Source of the DNA: Streptococcus himalayensis
Lineage (GTDB): Bacteria; Bacillota; Bacilli; Lactobacillales; Streptococcaceae
DNA: 64,000 nt
Direction of reading: 5' to 3'
Assembly (NCBI RefSeq): GCF_001708305.1
Contig: NZ_CP016953.1
Span: forward strand, 2,003,501-2,067,500
The translations under genes and the position numbers were made by a program. Positions within the stretch are counted from its first letter, which is position 1; every line of letters begins with the position of its first letter. Shown here one piece after another: positions 27,432 through 37,746 of this stretch. The notes under the pieces were generated by a model, which was not told where the DNA came from, did not search any database, and worked only from the letters and a program-made list of their open reading frames with translations.

Positions 27432-28646
27432 CTACAACAAATCGCTAATCCAGTCATCGACTTCGTCTTTTTCTGCCTGAGGGGTAATTTCTGTTACCAT
27501 TATACCGCTAACTGCTCTCTCTACCAGTCCCTCTACATCCAAACGGCTCTCATACTGCTCAACATTTTTAATCTTAGGATTAGTCTTTGGACGGTCTGGA
27601 GCAAAAATGGTACAGCAATCTTCAAAAGGCTGAATAGAAATCTCAAAGGTATCGATTTTCTCTGCAATGTCAATGATTTCTAGCTTGTCCATGGTCACAA
27701 CAGGACGGATGACAGGGGTATTGGTCACAGCATTAATGGCCTGCATACTTTCCAAGGTCTGACTAGCCACTTGTCCTAGGCTTTCCCCATTGATAATCAC
27801 AAGACCACCACGTTCTTCTCGAATTCGATCGGTAATCCGCATCATGAAACGACGCGTCAAGGTCATAAGATAAGCTTCAGGCGCTTTTGCCTTAATTTCT
27901 TCTTGAATTTCTGTAAATGGAACCTCGATAAATTGGATATTTCCACCAAACTTGGTCAATTTTCGTGTCAAATCCTGCGCCTTTTTCAGTGCACCTGGAC
28001 TGGTATAAGGAGGACTGGCAAAATGCACTGCTTCAATATCTACACCGCGTTTAAGGGCTAAGTAACCAGCTACTGGCGAATCAATTCCTCCAGACAACAT
28101 GAGCATGCCCTTGCCAGATGTTCCGACAGGCAAGCCCCCTGCTCCACGAATGGTTTCATAGGAAATATAGGCTGCTTCTGAACGAATCTCCACTCGCAAC
28201 TCAATATCTGGAGCTTTCATTTTGACTTGAACATGGGGAATCGCATCAAAAACGGCATTTCCCAAGGTTTGATTGAGTTCACGGCTATCCAGTTCAAAGC
28301 CATGGTCGCTCCGCTTGCTAGAGACCTTAAACGTCATTCCTTCTTGGTAGATGTCCGTCATAATTTCTTGCACCGCAGCAATCAAGGCTGGAACAGATTT
28401 CTCAATCTTGTAAGACGGTGAAAAATTTTGAATCCCAAAAATCTGTTTGAGGCTTTCTGCGACTGGCTTGTAGTCGGTTCCATGGAGATAAACATGGGCC
28501 CGATCGCGATCTGCCATGACCTTGACTGCTGGATAAATGGATAAGACATCCTGAATATTATTTCTGAGTTTGTTGATAAAGCGCATCCGATTTTTGCCCT
28601 TGGTAGACAATTCTCCGTAGCGAATCATAATTTCTGAATACTGCAT
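27432..28646 (-). CDS. thiI: tRNA 4-thiouridine synthase ThiI
   Basis: A 404-residue protein. It has an N-terminal ferredoxin-like/THUMP region (about 1-165), the PP-loop [18 protein letters not shown] near 183, and the C-terminal ATP-pyrophosphatase domain with the [14 protein letters not shown]ys motif near 344. No rhodanese domain, which is normal for Gram-positives. It makes s4U in tRNA and may supply thiazole sulfur. It is 11 bases downstream of a NifS-type desulfurase, its likely sulfur donor. Confidence 0.96.
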   Translation of the reverse strand: MQYSEIMIRYGELSTKGKNRMRFINKLRNNIQDVLSIYPAVKVMADRDRAHVYLHGTDYKPVAESLKQIFGIQNFSPSYKIEKSVPALIAAVQEIMTDIYQEGMTFKVSSKRSDHGFELDSRELNQTLGNAVFDAIPHVQVKMKAPDIELRVEIRSEAAYISYETIRGAGGLPVGTSGKGMLMLSGGIDSPVAGYLALKRGVDIEAVHFASPPYTSPGALKKAQDLTRKLTKFGGNIQFIEVPFTEIQEEIKAKAPEAYLMTLTRRFMMRITDRIREERGGLVIINGESLGQVASQTLESMQAINAVTNTPVIRPVVTMDKLEIIDIAEKIDTFEISIQPFEDCCTIFAPDRPKTNPKIKNVEQYESRLDVEGLVERAVSGIMVTEITPQAEKDEVDDWISDLL

Positions 28647-28657
28647 AGTTTCTCTTT

Positions 28658-29800
28658 CTATCTTACTTTTTTCGTTTGTTCATAAATGATTTTAAAGGTC
28701 GTCAGTACCTGCTCTATTTGGCTCATATCATTTTCTAAATCCAAACTCATGCGAACGGCTGTTGTTGCAAGCTGAGATTGAATCCCCATGGATAAGAGCG
28801 TTCCAGCAGGTTTTCCTGCCTTAGATGAGCAAGCTGAGGTCGTTGAAACATAGATACCATACTCCTCAAAGGCATGAACTAGGACCTCTCCCCGAACTCC
28901 TTTGAGACCAAAGGTCAGAATATGCGGGGCAAACTGGTCTTGACCGGAGAAAATTCGAATATCTTCATAGGCGGACAGTCCTTGGAGCAATACTTGCTTC
29001 ATCTGACTAGTTTTGTGGGTAAATTCTTCCTGCCGCTCCATTGCTAGTCGAAGAGCTTTAGCTGTTGCTGCAATCCCTGCTAAATTTTCAGTTGTGGAAC
29101 GCTTATCTGTTTCCTGCCCACCACCTGTTAGCAGAGGGGTAATTTTCTTTCCATTTTTAATGTAAGCAAAGCCGACACCTCGAAGACCATGAAATTTATG
29201 GCTGGAAAAAGTGGCAAAATCAACACGATCCGTTAAATAGGTAGCTGTTGGAATCTTAGCCAAGGCCTGTACGGCATCTACATGAAAGGAAATCGTTGGT
29301 TTATCTTTTAGTAAATCCGAAATAGTCTGAATGGGCTGAATCGAGCCAATCTCATTATTGACTGCCATAACGGAGACCAAGATTGTATCTGGGCGTAGTA
29401 AGGTTGCCAGTTTCTCCACATCGACAAAACCTTGCTGATCAACAGGGGCAAAATCCACTTCATATCCTTGTGTTTTCAGCCAAAGTGCAGATTCCTTAAC
29501 CGCAGGATGTTCAATATCAGACACAATGATATGCTTGCCAAACTGCTCCTTTTCAAAAGCAACACCCTTGATAACCCAATTATCCCCTTCTGTCCCACCA
29601 GAAGTAAAAAAAATTTCCTGTGGCAGAACACCTATAAGGTCTGCAATTTGCTTCCTAGAAGCCTGTAAAATTCGGCTTGCCTGGCTCCCCAGCTGATGTA
29701 AACTGGATGGGTTCCCCCAAATTTTTGAAGCAACTTCTGTATAGGTTGCAAGAGCCTCAGGATAAGGACGCGTGGTCGCCGCATTATCTAAATAAATCAT
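28658..29800 (-). CDS. NifS/IscS-like cysteine desulfurase partner of ThiI
   Basis: A 380-residue class V aminotransferase starting [17 protein letters not shown]. It has the [14 protein letters not shown] motif near 68, the PLP lysine in [11 protein letters not shown] near 200 and the catalytic Cys in [11 protein letters not shown] near 325. It takes sulfur from cysteine. Pairing with thiI in one transcription unit points to tRNA thiolation, as for B. subtilis NifZ. Start at 29800 has GAGGAT upstream. A minus-strand TATAAT at 29830-29835 is the likely -10. Confidence 0.93.
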   Translation of the reverse strand: MIYLDNAATTRPYPEALATYTEVASKIWGNPSSLHQLGSQASRILQASRKQIADLIGVLPQEIFFTSGGTEGDNWVIKGVAFEKEQFGKHIIVSDIEHPAVKESALWLKTQGYEVDFAPVDQQGFVDVEKLATLLRPDTILVSVMAVNNEIGSIQPIQTISDLLKDKPTISFHVDAVQALAKIPTATYLTDRVDFATFSSHKFHGLRGVGFAYIKNGKKITPLLTGGGQETDKRSTTENLAGIAATAKALRLAMERQEEFTHKTSQMKQVLLQGLSAYEDIRIFSGQDQFAPHILTFGLKGVRGEVLVHAFEEYGIYVSTTSACSSKAGKPAGTLLSMGIQSQLATTAVRMSLDLENDMSQIEQVLTTFKIIYEQTKKVR

Positions 29801-29835
29801 GTACACTATCCTCTTTTCATTCATTGACCATTATA

Positions 29836-30251
29836 GCAAAAAAAGAAAAAGACCGCTACTATGGACTTTTCAAGCTCCTCCCCGACCAATGCCCAACATC
29901 TATTTTCAACATAAAAAGGCTAGATAAGATGTTCCTTTTGTATGCACTTTTATCGCTTCTTGGCACAGAAAAAGAGGACAATAACCGACATTTAGCGACT
30001 GTCCTCAAAGTATTTTCGCTGTAAAGCCTTGGTATGCTTGACAAATGGTAGAAAAAAGCCCTGTCATAAGACAAGGATCTTTCTATCACAGTTGGAAACA
30101 TCGTTTGAGGCAGTAGTTGATTGACAGAATGACTGTTTTTCACGCCTCAGAATTCCTCTCATAAACTGTATAGGGAAATAAAACTAACCCAAAATGACTG
30201 TTAGCATGAGCCTAAACTCTACAAGCAAAAGTTCTGTTGGAATAGTTGGGG
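29836..30251. other. Intergenic stretch without a recognised gene
   Basis: About 415 bases between the desulfurase and budA. Only short frames without ribosome sites occur on either strand, and I see no strong hairpin terminator or known repeat. It may hold a decayed gene or repeat, but I cannot identify one. Confidence 0.5.
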
Positions 30252-30971
30252 TTATTCTGCCCTTTCCATGTCTTCCTTGACTTCATTCACATTAAACTTG
30301 GCAAAGAGGTATTTACGGTCTTGGACAGGGAAACGCTGGTCGAGCTGATCAACTGCTCCCAACTCTACTATACCTTCTTCAATCGTATAATCCATCACAT
30401 GGCCTCCAAAAGACAAGTCATCTGAGATGAAGTGGAGATGATAACCTGCAAGGCTCACCCCATGGAAAATCTCCGGCGTCCAGAAGCCCACAATCGTTCC
30501 CATCAAATCCTCTGCTCGATACTCTGGCTGATGGACTGCCACTTCAGCAAATTTGCGCTCAGAGGTCGATTTAGGAATCATGCGTACATGCATGTGCTTA
30601 AATCGTCCATGAATTTTAATCGAGCGAAAGAGATTTTCCCCGTCATAATAGGACTCAATGCGCTTTTCCAGTTCTTGATTTGTCATCTCAAAACGTTGGC
30701 GAAAAATCACTTCCGCCTGATGAGGAACCACAGCTGCGTAAGGAACCATAACATCATCAGCCACCTCAATCACTTCAGGGGCTTGAGCAGAACTTTTGGC
30801 TTGATAGGCTTTGCCATCTAAAATAATCAATTCTCCATCAATCGAATCCAAAGTCCCTAGCCCCAAATCCCCATGCTCCAATAATTCGCCGATGGTCATG
30901 CTTCCGCCATAAAGACCTGCCATAAGGGCTCCTAAGGTATTGTATTGAAATAATTTTACTGGCTCTGACAT
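30252..30971 (-). CDS. budA: Alpha-acetolactate decarboxylase
   Basis: A 239-residue enzyme starting MSEPVKLFQYNTLGALMAGL, with GDLGLGTLDSIDGELIILDG near 34, the RIKGRFKHMHVRMI-type region near 145 (seen here as IHGRFKHMHVRM) and GYHLHFISDD near 192, supplying Zn ligands. It turns alpha-acetolactate to acetoin, limiting acid and balancing branched-chain amino acid synthesis. Monocistronic; minus-strand TATACT at 31003-31008 is the likely -10. Confidence 0.95.
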   Translation of the reverse strand: MSEPVKLFQYNTLGALMAGLYGGSMTIGELLEHGDLGLGTLDSIDGELIILDGKAYQAKSSAQAPEVIEVADDVMVPYAAVVPHQAEVIFRQRFEMTNQELEKRIESYYDGENLFRSIKIHGRFKHMHVRMIPKSTSERKFAEVAVHQPEYRAEDLMGTIVGFWTPEIFHGVSLAGYHLHFISDDLSFGGHVMDYTIEEGIVELGAVDQLDQRFPVQDRKYLFAKFNVNEVKEDMERAE

Positions 30972-31095
30972 TTCCGCTCTCTTTTCTAACTCATTTTCCC
31001 TTAGTATACCATATTTTCAGCTAATCTTCCCTTTTGCTATACTTAGCTAGAAACTCGCTAAAAAATAGCCAAGAGACTGGTTTGTCCCACTCCTT

Positions 31096-32331
31096 TTATT
31101 CTTCTAAGGAATGATAGAAATCCACCATAGCAGGGTCATCTGGCACGAGCTTGAGATAGCTCTTAGCTGTTTCCTTCGCTTTAGTCAAATAACCTAATTC
31201 TCGAAGCAGGTAACTATAGGCTTCTAAAAATTCAGGATTGTCTTTCATGTCTTGCGAAATCTCCCGATAAAGGAGCAGGGCTTCTTCCTCTTTTTCCAAG
31301 CCTTGATAGGCACGAGCTAGATTCCATTTGGTCAGAGAACTGTCAATCTCATCTGAGACAAACGCTAAAACATCTTCAAATCGTTCTTGTTCCAGATACA
31401 GATTGGTCAGACGCAGGAGCAAATCTTCCTGCTCCACTGCGTCTTTCAAAGCGTCTAAGAGATAGTTTTCTGCACCCGCTTCATCATGTAATTCATAGGC
31501 ATACTGAGAAGCCAGGAGAGATAGCCGAGTTTCAAAGGGATTTTTCAACAAGCCCTGCTGGGCAATCACTAAGGCTTCCTTCGTTTGGTGCTCAGCATGA
31601 AGAGCCAGGGCATAGCCATACTCGTAACCCTCATAGTCCTGTGACAGAGTGTCCAATTGCTTAAAGTACATCAAGGCGCGTTGATATTCGCCTTGCTCGA
31701 CCAAAATCAAGGCCAATTCCAAGGCTGTCTGATCTTCGTATGCCAACTCCAAGGCTTTTTCTAAAAACTCAATCGCAACCTCTAGCTTGCCAAGCTGAGC
31801 ATAGCACCACCCAATCCGCTGGTAGGTCGAAATCCCCGTTTGCTCATAAATCTTGCGATTATCAAGACTGGCATAGGCTTTGATTGCCTGAGCAAAATCC
31901 TCTAATTCTACCTCTATCTCCGCAAGTCCTAGCAAGATTAAAGGGTCTTGGCTTAATTGATAGGCTACTTCCAGCTTTTCCCGTGCAACATCTGGTAATC
32001 CCTCCATTTGATAGAGATCTGCTTTGATGACTAGGCTAGCAGGATACCAGTCACTCTCTGGAGCAATTTCCTCCAGATAACCGAAAGCCTCCTCGATATC
32101 TCCATCTTCACTGGCAATGCTAGCAAGACTGAGAAAGGCTTGGGGAAAGGCTTCAGCCACCTGTTCATAGGCTCGTTTTGCCTGTGGAAAAAAGCCGATA
32201 CTTTCCAAATATTGAGCCAAATCAAACAAAACATTTTCATCATCTGTTAACAAGGCCTTTTCAAAATGGGCTTGAGCCTGTTTCAGATCTTGCTGCTCCA
32301 GTGAAATCAGCATATTTTCACTATTGTTCAC
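31096..32331 (-). CDS. TPR-repeat protein, coupled to an AI-2E family exporter
   Basis: A 411-residue protein made of tetratricopeptide repeats almost end to end; repeats such as YERALMYFKQ-, AYASLDN- and EDQTALELALILVEQG-type helices are seen, with no signal peptide. I start it at GTG 32331, because GAAGGAG lies 6 bases before it inside the AI-2E gene; the frame to 32415 would overlap that gene by 95 bases. The short overlap implies translational coupling. TPRs mediate protein contacts; the partner is unknown. Confidence 0.85.
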   Translation of the reverse strand: MNNSENMLISLEQQDLKQAQAHFEKALLTDDENVLFDLAQYLESIGFFPQAKRAYEQVAEAFPQAFLSLASIASEDGDIEEAFGYLEEIAPESDWYPASLVIKADLYQMEGLPDVAREKLEVAYQLSQDPLILLGLAEIEVELEDFAQAIKAYASLDNRKIYEQTGISTYQRIGWCYAQLGKLEVAIEFLEKALELAYEDQTALELALILVEQGEYQRALMYFKQLDTLSQDYEGYEYGYALALHAEHQTKEALVIAQQGLLKNPFETRLSLLASQYAYELHDEAGAENYLLDALKDAVEQEDLLLRLTNLYLEQERFEDVLAFVSDEIDSSLTKWNLARAYQGLEKEEEALLLYREISQDMKDNPEFLEAYSYLLRELGYLTKAKETAKSYLKLVPDDPAMVDFYHSLEE

Positions 32332-33481
32332 AACTATCTCCTTCTTCCTCATAAAGTCCGCTGACCTTTTGATACCAGTGGAAAAGAGCTGCGATAACCA
32401 CCTTGGCACAGGCATATACCGGAATTCCTAATAAAACGCCCCAAATTCCAAACATAGAACCCGCCGTCAACAGTACAAAGAGAATGTTAATTGGATGGAT
32501 GTTGAGTTGGCTTCCTAGCACCAAGGGGGAAACAAACCGTCCCTCGATAGTCTGCTCTATGATAAAGACCGCAACTACTTTTGCTAACATAACAGGTCCA
32601 GCAATCAAACCCAAGACTAAAGCAGGAAGCATGGCAAGAAAACTTCCCAGATAAGGGACCAAGTTGAGAATTCCTGCCGTTACCCCCAAGGTCACCGCAT
32701 AACGCAAGCCGATAATTTTAAAGAAGAGGATAAACATACCTGCAACGATAATCGCCACTGTCACCTGCCCACGAACATAATTGGATAACTGGGTATTGAC
32801 TTCAGAGAGCACCTCCCCAACTGGCTGCCGCAATTTGGTCGGTAAAAATTGGGTGACATAGGCTTTTAGGCCCTTGCCATCTCGCAAGAGGTAAAAGAGC
32901 AAGAAAGGCATGATAATCACAGCGACAATAATTTGGGATGCCGCACTAATGAAACTGCTGGCCCAATTGACTGCCTTAGCAGAGAAATTGCTGGCCCAGG
33001 TCGTCACCTGAGAAGAGAGGGTATAGCTTAACTCTTCCAACTGCGGTTTCAAATCATCTGAAATCCGATTGGCCAGTAAATCATTCACCATCTCGTTGAT
33101 TTTCTTGACATAGGTAGGGACATTTCTTGAAAAACTGATAATTTGATACTGAAGGCTAGGAATCGCAACTGCCAAGCCCCAAATCAACAACAAACCAATC
33201 ATGATAAAGACCAAGACAATCGCCCAGAGACGCTCCATCTTGTGACTCTCCAACCAATCCACAATAGGATTGAGGAGATAATAAAGTAGTCCTGAGAGAA
33301 TCACTGGTAGCATAATCACGCCTAAAAATTCAATGACCGGCCCAAAAATAAAACTAATCTTGCTTAAAAGATAGATATTCAAGCCCAACAAGAGGGTGAC
33401 AAGAAAAACGGTGATGGCTTTATTGTCTAAAAACCACCGGAAAAACCAGGATAAACTAAAATCTTTCTTCTGCTGTTCCAT
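32321..33481 (-). CDS. AI-2E family membrane transporter
   Basis: A 386-residue polytopic protein with the AI-2E/PerM plan. It has N-terminal spans (about 20-95), a soluble segment (about 100-160), then five or more spans, including GITAGILNLVPYLG-like sequence (seen as GVTAGILNLVPYLGS) near 275 and the FVSPLVLGSQLNIHPI motif near 320. The family includes TqsA and various ion exporters, so AI-2 transport is not implied. AAGGAAC site before the ATG. Confidence 0.92.
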   Translation of the reverse strand: MEQQKKDFSLSWFFRWFLDNKAITVFLVTLLLGLNIYLLSKISFIFGPVIEFLGVIMLPVILSGLLYYLLNPIVDWLESHKMERLWAIVLVFIMIGLLLIWGLAVAIPSLQYQIISFSRNVPTYVKKINEMVNDLLANRISDDLKPQLEELSYTLSSQVTTWASNFSAKAVNWASSFISAASQIIVAVIIMPFLLFYLLRDGKGLKAYVTQFLPTKLRQPVGEVLSEVNTQLSNYVRGQVTVAIIVAGMFILFFKIIGLRYAVTLGVTAGILNLVPYLGSFLAMLPALVLGLIAGPVMLAKVVAVFIIEQTIEGRFVSPLVLGSQLNIHPINILFVLLTAGSMFGIWGVLLGIPVYACAKVVIAALFHWYQKVSGLYEEEGDSCEQ

Positions 33482-33709
33482 AGCAAGTTCCTTTCTACTT
33501 ATTCTGTTTATTGTAACATATTTTAGGAAAAATTGCTCTAAAAAACAGGAGAACTTATCACACTTTTGGTTGTTCTTCGCATGAAAAAATCCTTTTAAAA
33601 ACAGGAGACGACTTCTAAAAATTGTTTGTAAAAAATAGCCTCTCTTTCTGCCTAAGCAGTCATCTATGTTTTATCTGTTTTTTAGAAGAAAAATAAGCCC
33701 TATTTATGG

Positions 33710-33715
33710 TATAAT
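33710..33715 (+). promoter_or_regulatory. Extended -10 element of the lactonase gene
   Basis: TGGTATAAT, 30 bases before the ATG; no good -35, as expected for an extended -10. The rest of 33482-33705 has no gene. Confidence 0.6.
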
Positions 33716-33745
33716 AAGACTAATCAACTGTTGAGGTGACTAAAC

Positions 33746-34753
33746 ATGGAAACTATTTATTTTGGAACCTATACCCGTCGCACATCCCAAGGAGTCTATC
33801 AAGCGGATTTCAATCCTGAAACAGGACAACTATCCAACCTCCAAGTCTTTGCTCAGGAACCAAGTCCGACCTATCTTGCCTTTGACCAAAAAGGGCGATT
33901 GTATAGCGTGGGTGCAAAGGACAGTCAAGGAGGAATCGCAGCCTTTGACCAAACAGGACAGCTCATCAACCACGTCCTTGCAGAAGGTGCTCCTCTTTGC
34001 TATGTTGCCGTTGATGAACCTAGAAACCTTGTTTATGGTGCCAACTACCACAAAGGACAAGCCCTGGTCTACAAACGTGCAGAAGATGGCTCTTTGAGCC
34101 TTGCAGATGCAGTGAGCCACACTGGCTCTGGCCCCCACGAAAATCAGGCTAGTCCTCACGTTCACTTTACAGATTTGACACCTGACCAATACTTGGTAAC
34201 CTGTGACTTAGGGACTGATCAGGTTGTCACTTATGATGTGAGTGCAGATGGCAAACTAACCGCACTAGCTCACTACAAGTCCCAAAGTGGGGCTGGACCT
34301 CGCCACCTTGCCTTTCATCCCCATTATAAAATTGCCTACCTCATCTGCGAATTGAACTCTACTATCGAAGTGCTCATCTATGATGGTATCGGAGAGTTTG
34401 AGCATCTGCAAACCATCTCCACTCTACCGAGTGACTATACAGGCTTCAATGGAACTGCAGCCATTCGTCTCTCTAAAGATGGAAAATTCCTCTACGGTTC
34501 CAATCGCGGACACGATTCGATTGCGGTCTATGAGATTTTATCCGATGGAAGCCTCTCCTTACTCGAAATTGTCCCAACCAATGGGAAAAATCCGCGTGAT
34601 TTTAATCTCAGTCCTGACCAAAATCATCTCATCGCTGTTCATCAAGACTCTGATAATGCCACCGTTTTTGCCCGCGATGTAAAAACTGGTCACCTCACAG
34701 AACTCTCTCACGACTTTACCATTCCAGAAGGTGTTTGTGTGACCTTTCAATAG
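33746..34753 (+). CDS. pgl: Lactonase-family seven-bladed beta-propeller protein (6-phosphogluconolactonase type)
   Basis: A 335-residue protein starting METIYFGTYTRRTSQGVY, with propeller repeats such as GPHENQASPHVHF near 130, AGPRHLAFHP near 182 and NGKNPRDFNLSPDQN near 280. The YbhE/Pgl family hydrolyses 6-phosphogluconolactone; in other members the role is cell-surface or redox related. Monocistronic, with GAGGTG site and a strong terminator. Confidence 0.85.
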   Translation: METIYFGTYTRRTSQGVYQADFNPETGQLSNLQVFAQEPSPTYLAFDQKGRLYSVGAKDSQGGIAAFDQTGQLINHVLAEGAPLCYVAVDEPRNLVYGANYHKGQALVYKRAEDGSLSLADAVSHTGSGPHENQASPHVHFTDLTPDQYLVTCDLGTDQVVTYDVSADGKLTALAHYKSQSGAGPRHLAFHPHYKIAYLICELNSTIEVLIYDGIGEFEHLQTISTLPSDYTGFNGTAAIRLSKDGKFLYGSNRGHDSIAVYEILSDGSLSLLEIVPTNGKNPRDFNLSPDQNHLIAVHQDSDNATVFARDVKTGHLTELSHDFTIPEGVCVTFQ

Positions 34754-34755
34754 AG

Positions 34756-34796
34756 AAAAAGCTTAGAACCAAGAAAGATTGGTTTTAAGCTTTTTT
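34756..34796 (+). terminator. Terminator of the lactonase gene
   Basis: AAAAAGCTTA with inner AACCAA pairs with TTGGTT and TAAGCTTTTTT. Confidence 0.9.
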
Positions 34797-34804
34797 GAAT
34801 TATC

Positions 34805-35179
34805 TTATACTCTATAAACATCAACATCTGACTAGGTTCCACAATTGAGAATTGTGGAAGGTGATCGATAAAACTAGCGTAACTTTATACGTAATCTCCC
34901 TGATTACATTCTTTTGTGGATGAGCGCGGCACGCTCATCCTGGTCTGTCCCAAACCCATATTTCCAACGAAGTTGGAACAAAAGTCTCTGGCATCGTTAT
35001 TTTTGTAAATTTAACCGTTGAGCACAGTAGTTGCCTAATTTGTAAAATGTTAATAAATTAACATTCTAAAAACCTAGAAATAATGAAGTGAGAGTAATCG
35101 ATTTCTACGAAATCACGATTTTTGTCCCACTTCCCAAGGTGAGTGAACGACGTTAGGTTTTGATTGTTGACGAGTATAA
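34805..35179. repeat. 375-bp hairpin-rich repeat element with TTATACTC/GAGTATAA ends
   Basis: Perfect 8-bp inverted ends (34805-34812 and 35172-35179). It holds the two blocks shared with 18412-18546 (here 34826-34878 and 35135-35174) plus a longer interior. The interior has several clean hairpins: GGATGAGCG / CGCTCATCC at 34917-34939, TTCCAAC / GTTGGAA near 34960-34976, and GAAGTG / CACTTC spanning about 35085-35134. No coding potential. Confidence 0.65.
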
Positions 35180-35182
35180 CCC

Positions 35183-36130
35183 TCATTTTTTTAATGTTTC
35201 TGCAAGATAAGCAATGTCGGCCGGTCTTGTTCTACAGCAACCTCCAAGGATTTTAGTGCCTAGGCTTTGCCAGATTTTAGCATTTTCGGCCAAGGTTTTG
35301 GAGTTGTCTGGCGCTTGGTGCCAGGTTTGAGTTGCGCCATTATAGACCTCACCTGAATTCGGATAGGCAACCAAAGGCTTGGTCGTCACTGTTTGTAATC
35401 TCGCTAGTAAGGCAGGCAACAGATGCGGAGCACTACAATTAACCCCCACAGCAACAATTTGCGGACAAGTTTGACATAGGGCACCCACTTCTTCAATCGG
35501 TGTACCATCTGACAAATGTCCATCATCCTTGGCGACAAAAGAGATATAACTTTCCGCTTCTGGAAACTCAGTTTCCAATAAATCTAGTAAGGCCTTGGTT
35601 TCTCCGATATTAGGAATAGTTTCAATTCCTAAAAAATCGCTCCCTGCTTCTAAGAGAGTTTGGATTCTCGGACGATGAAAATCCTTATAAGCTTGAGTAG
35701 TGAGGTCGTAAGCTCCTGTGTATTCTGAGCCGTCTGCTAAGTAAGCCGCATAAGGTCCCACATCCCCGCTAATCAAAGGATAGAGTCGTTTTTCCTTCTC
35801 CTCATCGCTCACAGTTGTCCAAAATCTATCGCGACTTTCTCTCGCTAATGTCACTGTTAAGGCAATGATTCGCAGGGCATCTTGCTCACTCAAACCAGCT
35901 TCGCAGAGTCCTGGAACAGTCGCTTGGTAGCTTGAAGTCGTCACAATATCCGCTCCTGCTAGCAGATACGTATCATGCAAATCCGCAATCACCCGTGGAT
36001 TATCCAATAAATACTTGGCTGACCAGAGCTTTCCTGTCACATCATATCCCTGACTTTCCAACTCCGTCCCCAAAGCACCGTCCAAAATCAAACATTCACG
36101 CGCCTCTAAGGCTTCTTTTAATCTTCCCAT
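35183..36130 (-). CDS. mmuM: Homocysteine S-methyltransferase
   Basis: A 315-residue TIM-barrel enzyme. Zn ligands lie in GVNCSAPH near 228 and in the C-terminal GGCCRTRPADI near 294; GALGTELESQGYD near 18 is also typical. It methylates homocysteine with S-methylmethionine or SAM to give methionine. It lies 9 bases after the permease mmuP; together they use external S-methylmethionine as a methionine source. AGGAGG site before the ATG. Confidence 0.95.
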   Translation of the reverse strand: MGRLKEALEARECLILDGALGTELESQGYDVTGKLWSAKYLLDNPRVIADLHDTYLLAGADIVTTSSYQATVPGLCEAGLSEQDALRIIALTVTLARESRDRFWTTVSDEEKEKRLYPLISGDVGPYAAYLADGSEYTGAYDLTTQAYKDFHRPRIQTLLEAGSDFLGIETIPNIGETKALLDLLETEFPEAESYISFVAKDDGHLSDGTPIEEVGALCQTCPQIVAVGVNCSAPHLLPALLARLQTVTTKPLVAYPNSGEVYNGATQTWHQAPDNSKTLAENAKIWQSLGTKILGGCCRTRPADIAYLAETLKK

Positions 36131-36139
36131 ACCTTCCTC

Positions 36140-37516
36140 CTACCATTTTTTAAACCGAAGATAATGATAACCGTAGCAAATTAGGATAAAAGGAATCCCA
36201 AAGTACAGACCTGGCCGCTGAGACTCATCCCAAGCAATCCCCACAATGGAAATCACAAGCAAACAAATAGTCAGCCAAGGCAGAAGCGGTGTCAACGGCG
36301 TTCGATAAGACAAATCCTCCACCTGATGTTCTTTTACCCATGCTTTTCGGAAATTGATTTGAGCAAGTGGAATGGACAGCCAGACTGCTACGACGGCAAA
36401 TCCTGCGATTGAAACAAGAGCCAAGTAAACCGTATCCGCTGCATAAATACTAGAAAACAAGGACAAAACCGCTCCCAACATCGATAGAAGAAGAGCCCGC
36501 ATAGGCACCCCTTGCTCATTGATTTTAACTACTTTTTTGGAAAGCATGCCTTCATTGGCCAAGGACCAAAGCATGCGACTAGAAGCGTAAAGCCCGGAAT
36601 TCCCAGCAGACAAAATCGCTGTTAAAATCACAAAATTCATCATATCCGCAGCATAAGGAATTCCCATCTTGTCAAAGACATCTACAAACGGTGCAGTTGA
36701 TACCCCAGCTTCGTCCATAGGAAGGAGTGATGCCAGTACCACAATCGTCAAGACGAAAAAGACAACCAAGCGGCCAATCGTGGTTTTAATCGCTTGCGGT
36801 ACAGCCACCTTAGGATTGTCCGTTTCCCCAGCCGCAATCCCAATCAACTCTGTCCCTGAAAAGGCATAATTGACCGCCAACATAACAGACAAAAGAGCTG
36901 AAATTCCCTTGGGAAAAGCTCCACTGCTGAACAAATGCTGGAAAAGAATCGCTTCGCGCTTTCCTTCAAACGATACCCAGCCAAACATGGCTCCAAATCC
37001 TAAAAGGATAAAAATAATAATCGCTATTACCTTGATACTGGAGAAAAAAGACTCCGCTTCTGCAAACGAACGCACACTCAAAGCGTTAATGCCAAAAATA
37101 ATCAAGGCAAACACGGTCGCAAATAGCCACGTTGGAACCGCTGGAAACCACCGCCCCATTAGCAAGCCAGCTCCTAAAAATTCAGTTCCTAGCGCCACTG
37201 CCCAACAAATCCAGTAAAGCCAAGCCACAGTAAACCCTGTTCCTGGGCTGATAAACTTGGTGGCATAGGTATGAAAGGAACCTGTCACCGGCATGGCAAC
37301 CGCTAATTCCCCCAGGGAGAGCATGACCAAATAAACCACAACTGCCCCTATCAAATAAGAAATCACCGCCCCCAAAGGCCCTGCCTGTGCAATCGTGTAG
37401 CCCGAACTCAAAAACAGCCCTGTTCCAATAACCCCTCCCAAGGAGAGCATAAAGAGATGACGACTGGTCATTTTTCGTTGAAATTGACCTTCCTGTTCAA
37501 AATTATGATTTTCCAT
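36140..37516 (-). CDS. mmuP: APC-family amino acid permease, probable S-methylmethionine transporter
   Basis: A 458-residue protein with twelve spans. It has the APC start [24 protein letters not shown] (seen from residue 16) and the [17 protein letters not shown] motif near 230. Substrate is inferred from coupling to mmuM and the MET-box-like site upstream. Start at 37516 follows GGGAGG; the frame to 37537 has no site. Confidence 0.9.
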   Translation of the reverse strand: MENHNFEQEGQFQRKMTSRHLFMLSLGGVIGTGLFLSSGYTIAQAGPLGAVISYLIGAVVVYLVMLSLGELAVAMPVTGSFHTYATKFISPGTGFTVAWLYWICWAVALGTEFLGAGLLMGRWFPAVPTWLFATVFALIIFGINALSVRSFAEAESFFSSIKVIAIIIFILLGFGAMFGWVSFEGKREAILFQHLFSSGAFPKGISALLSVMLAVNYAFSGTELIGIAAGETDNPKVAVPQAIKTTIGRLVVFFVLTIVVLASLLPMDEAGVSTAPFVDVFDKMGIPYAADMMNFVILTAILSAGNSGLYASSRMLWSLANEGMLSKKVVKINEQGVPMRALLLSMLGAVLSLFSSIYAADTVYLALVSIAGFAVVAVWLSIPLAQINFRKAWVKEHQVEDLSYRTPLTPLLPWLTICLLVISIVGIAWDESQRPGLYFGIPFILICYGYHYLRFKKW

Positions 37517-37625
37517 AAAACCTCCCATTTCTAACATTGCTTTTGAGACCTATGTCCCAAAATAACATTAGAATTATCATATCATAAATTAAAATACTTG
37601 GGTAATAGGCTTTTTTTATCACTTT

Positions 37626-37642
37626 CTTAGTTTAAAACTATA
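37626..37642 (-). promoter_or_regulatory. MET-box-like operator upstream of mmuP-mmuM
   Basis: Minus strand TATAGTTTTAAACTAAG against the streptococcal MET-box consensus TATAGTTTnAAACTATA, bound by MtaR/MetR-type LysR regulators. It is followed, about 55 bases on, by a TATGATAAT -10 near 37582 and then the mmuP start. Confidence 0.8.
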
Positions 37643-37746
37643 AGAAACAGGATCCCCCAGCAGTCAGTTGATTACTTGTTTATTTAAGCAAATAATATCT
37701 AAGTAGTGCAAGGAGAAATAGGAGTCTCATGCTGAATGTCACTCTC

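Noticed and set aside
29677..30024. A plus-strand gene in the gap before budA
   Set aside because: The frame begins inside the desulfurase gene, has no ribosome site and no recognisable protein sequence.
32331..32415. Longer start for the TPR protein
   Set aside because: It would overlap the AI-2E gene by 95 bases without a ribosome site; the GTG at 32331 has GGAG at good spacing.
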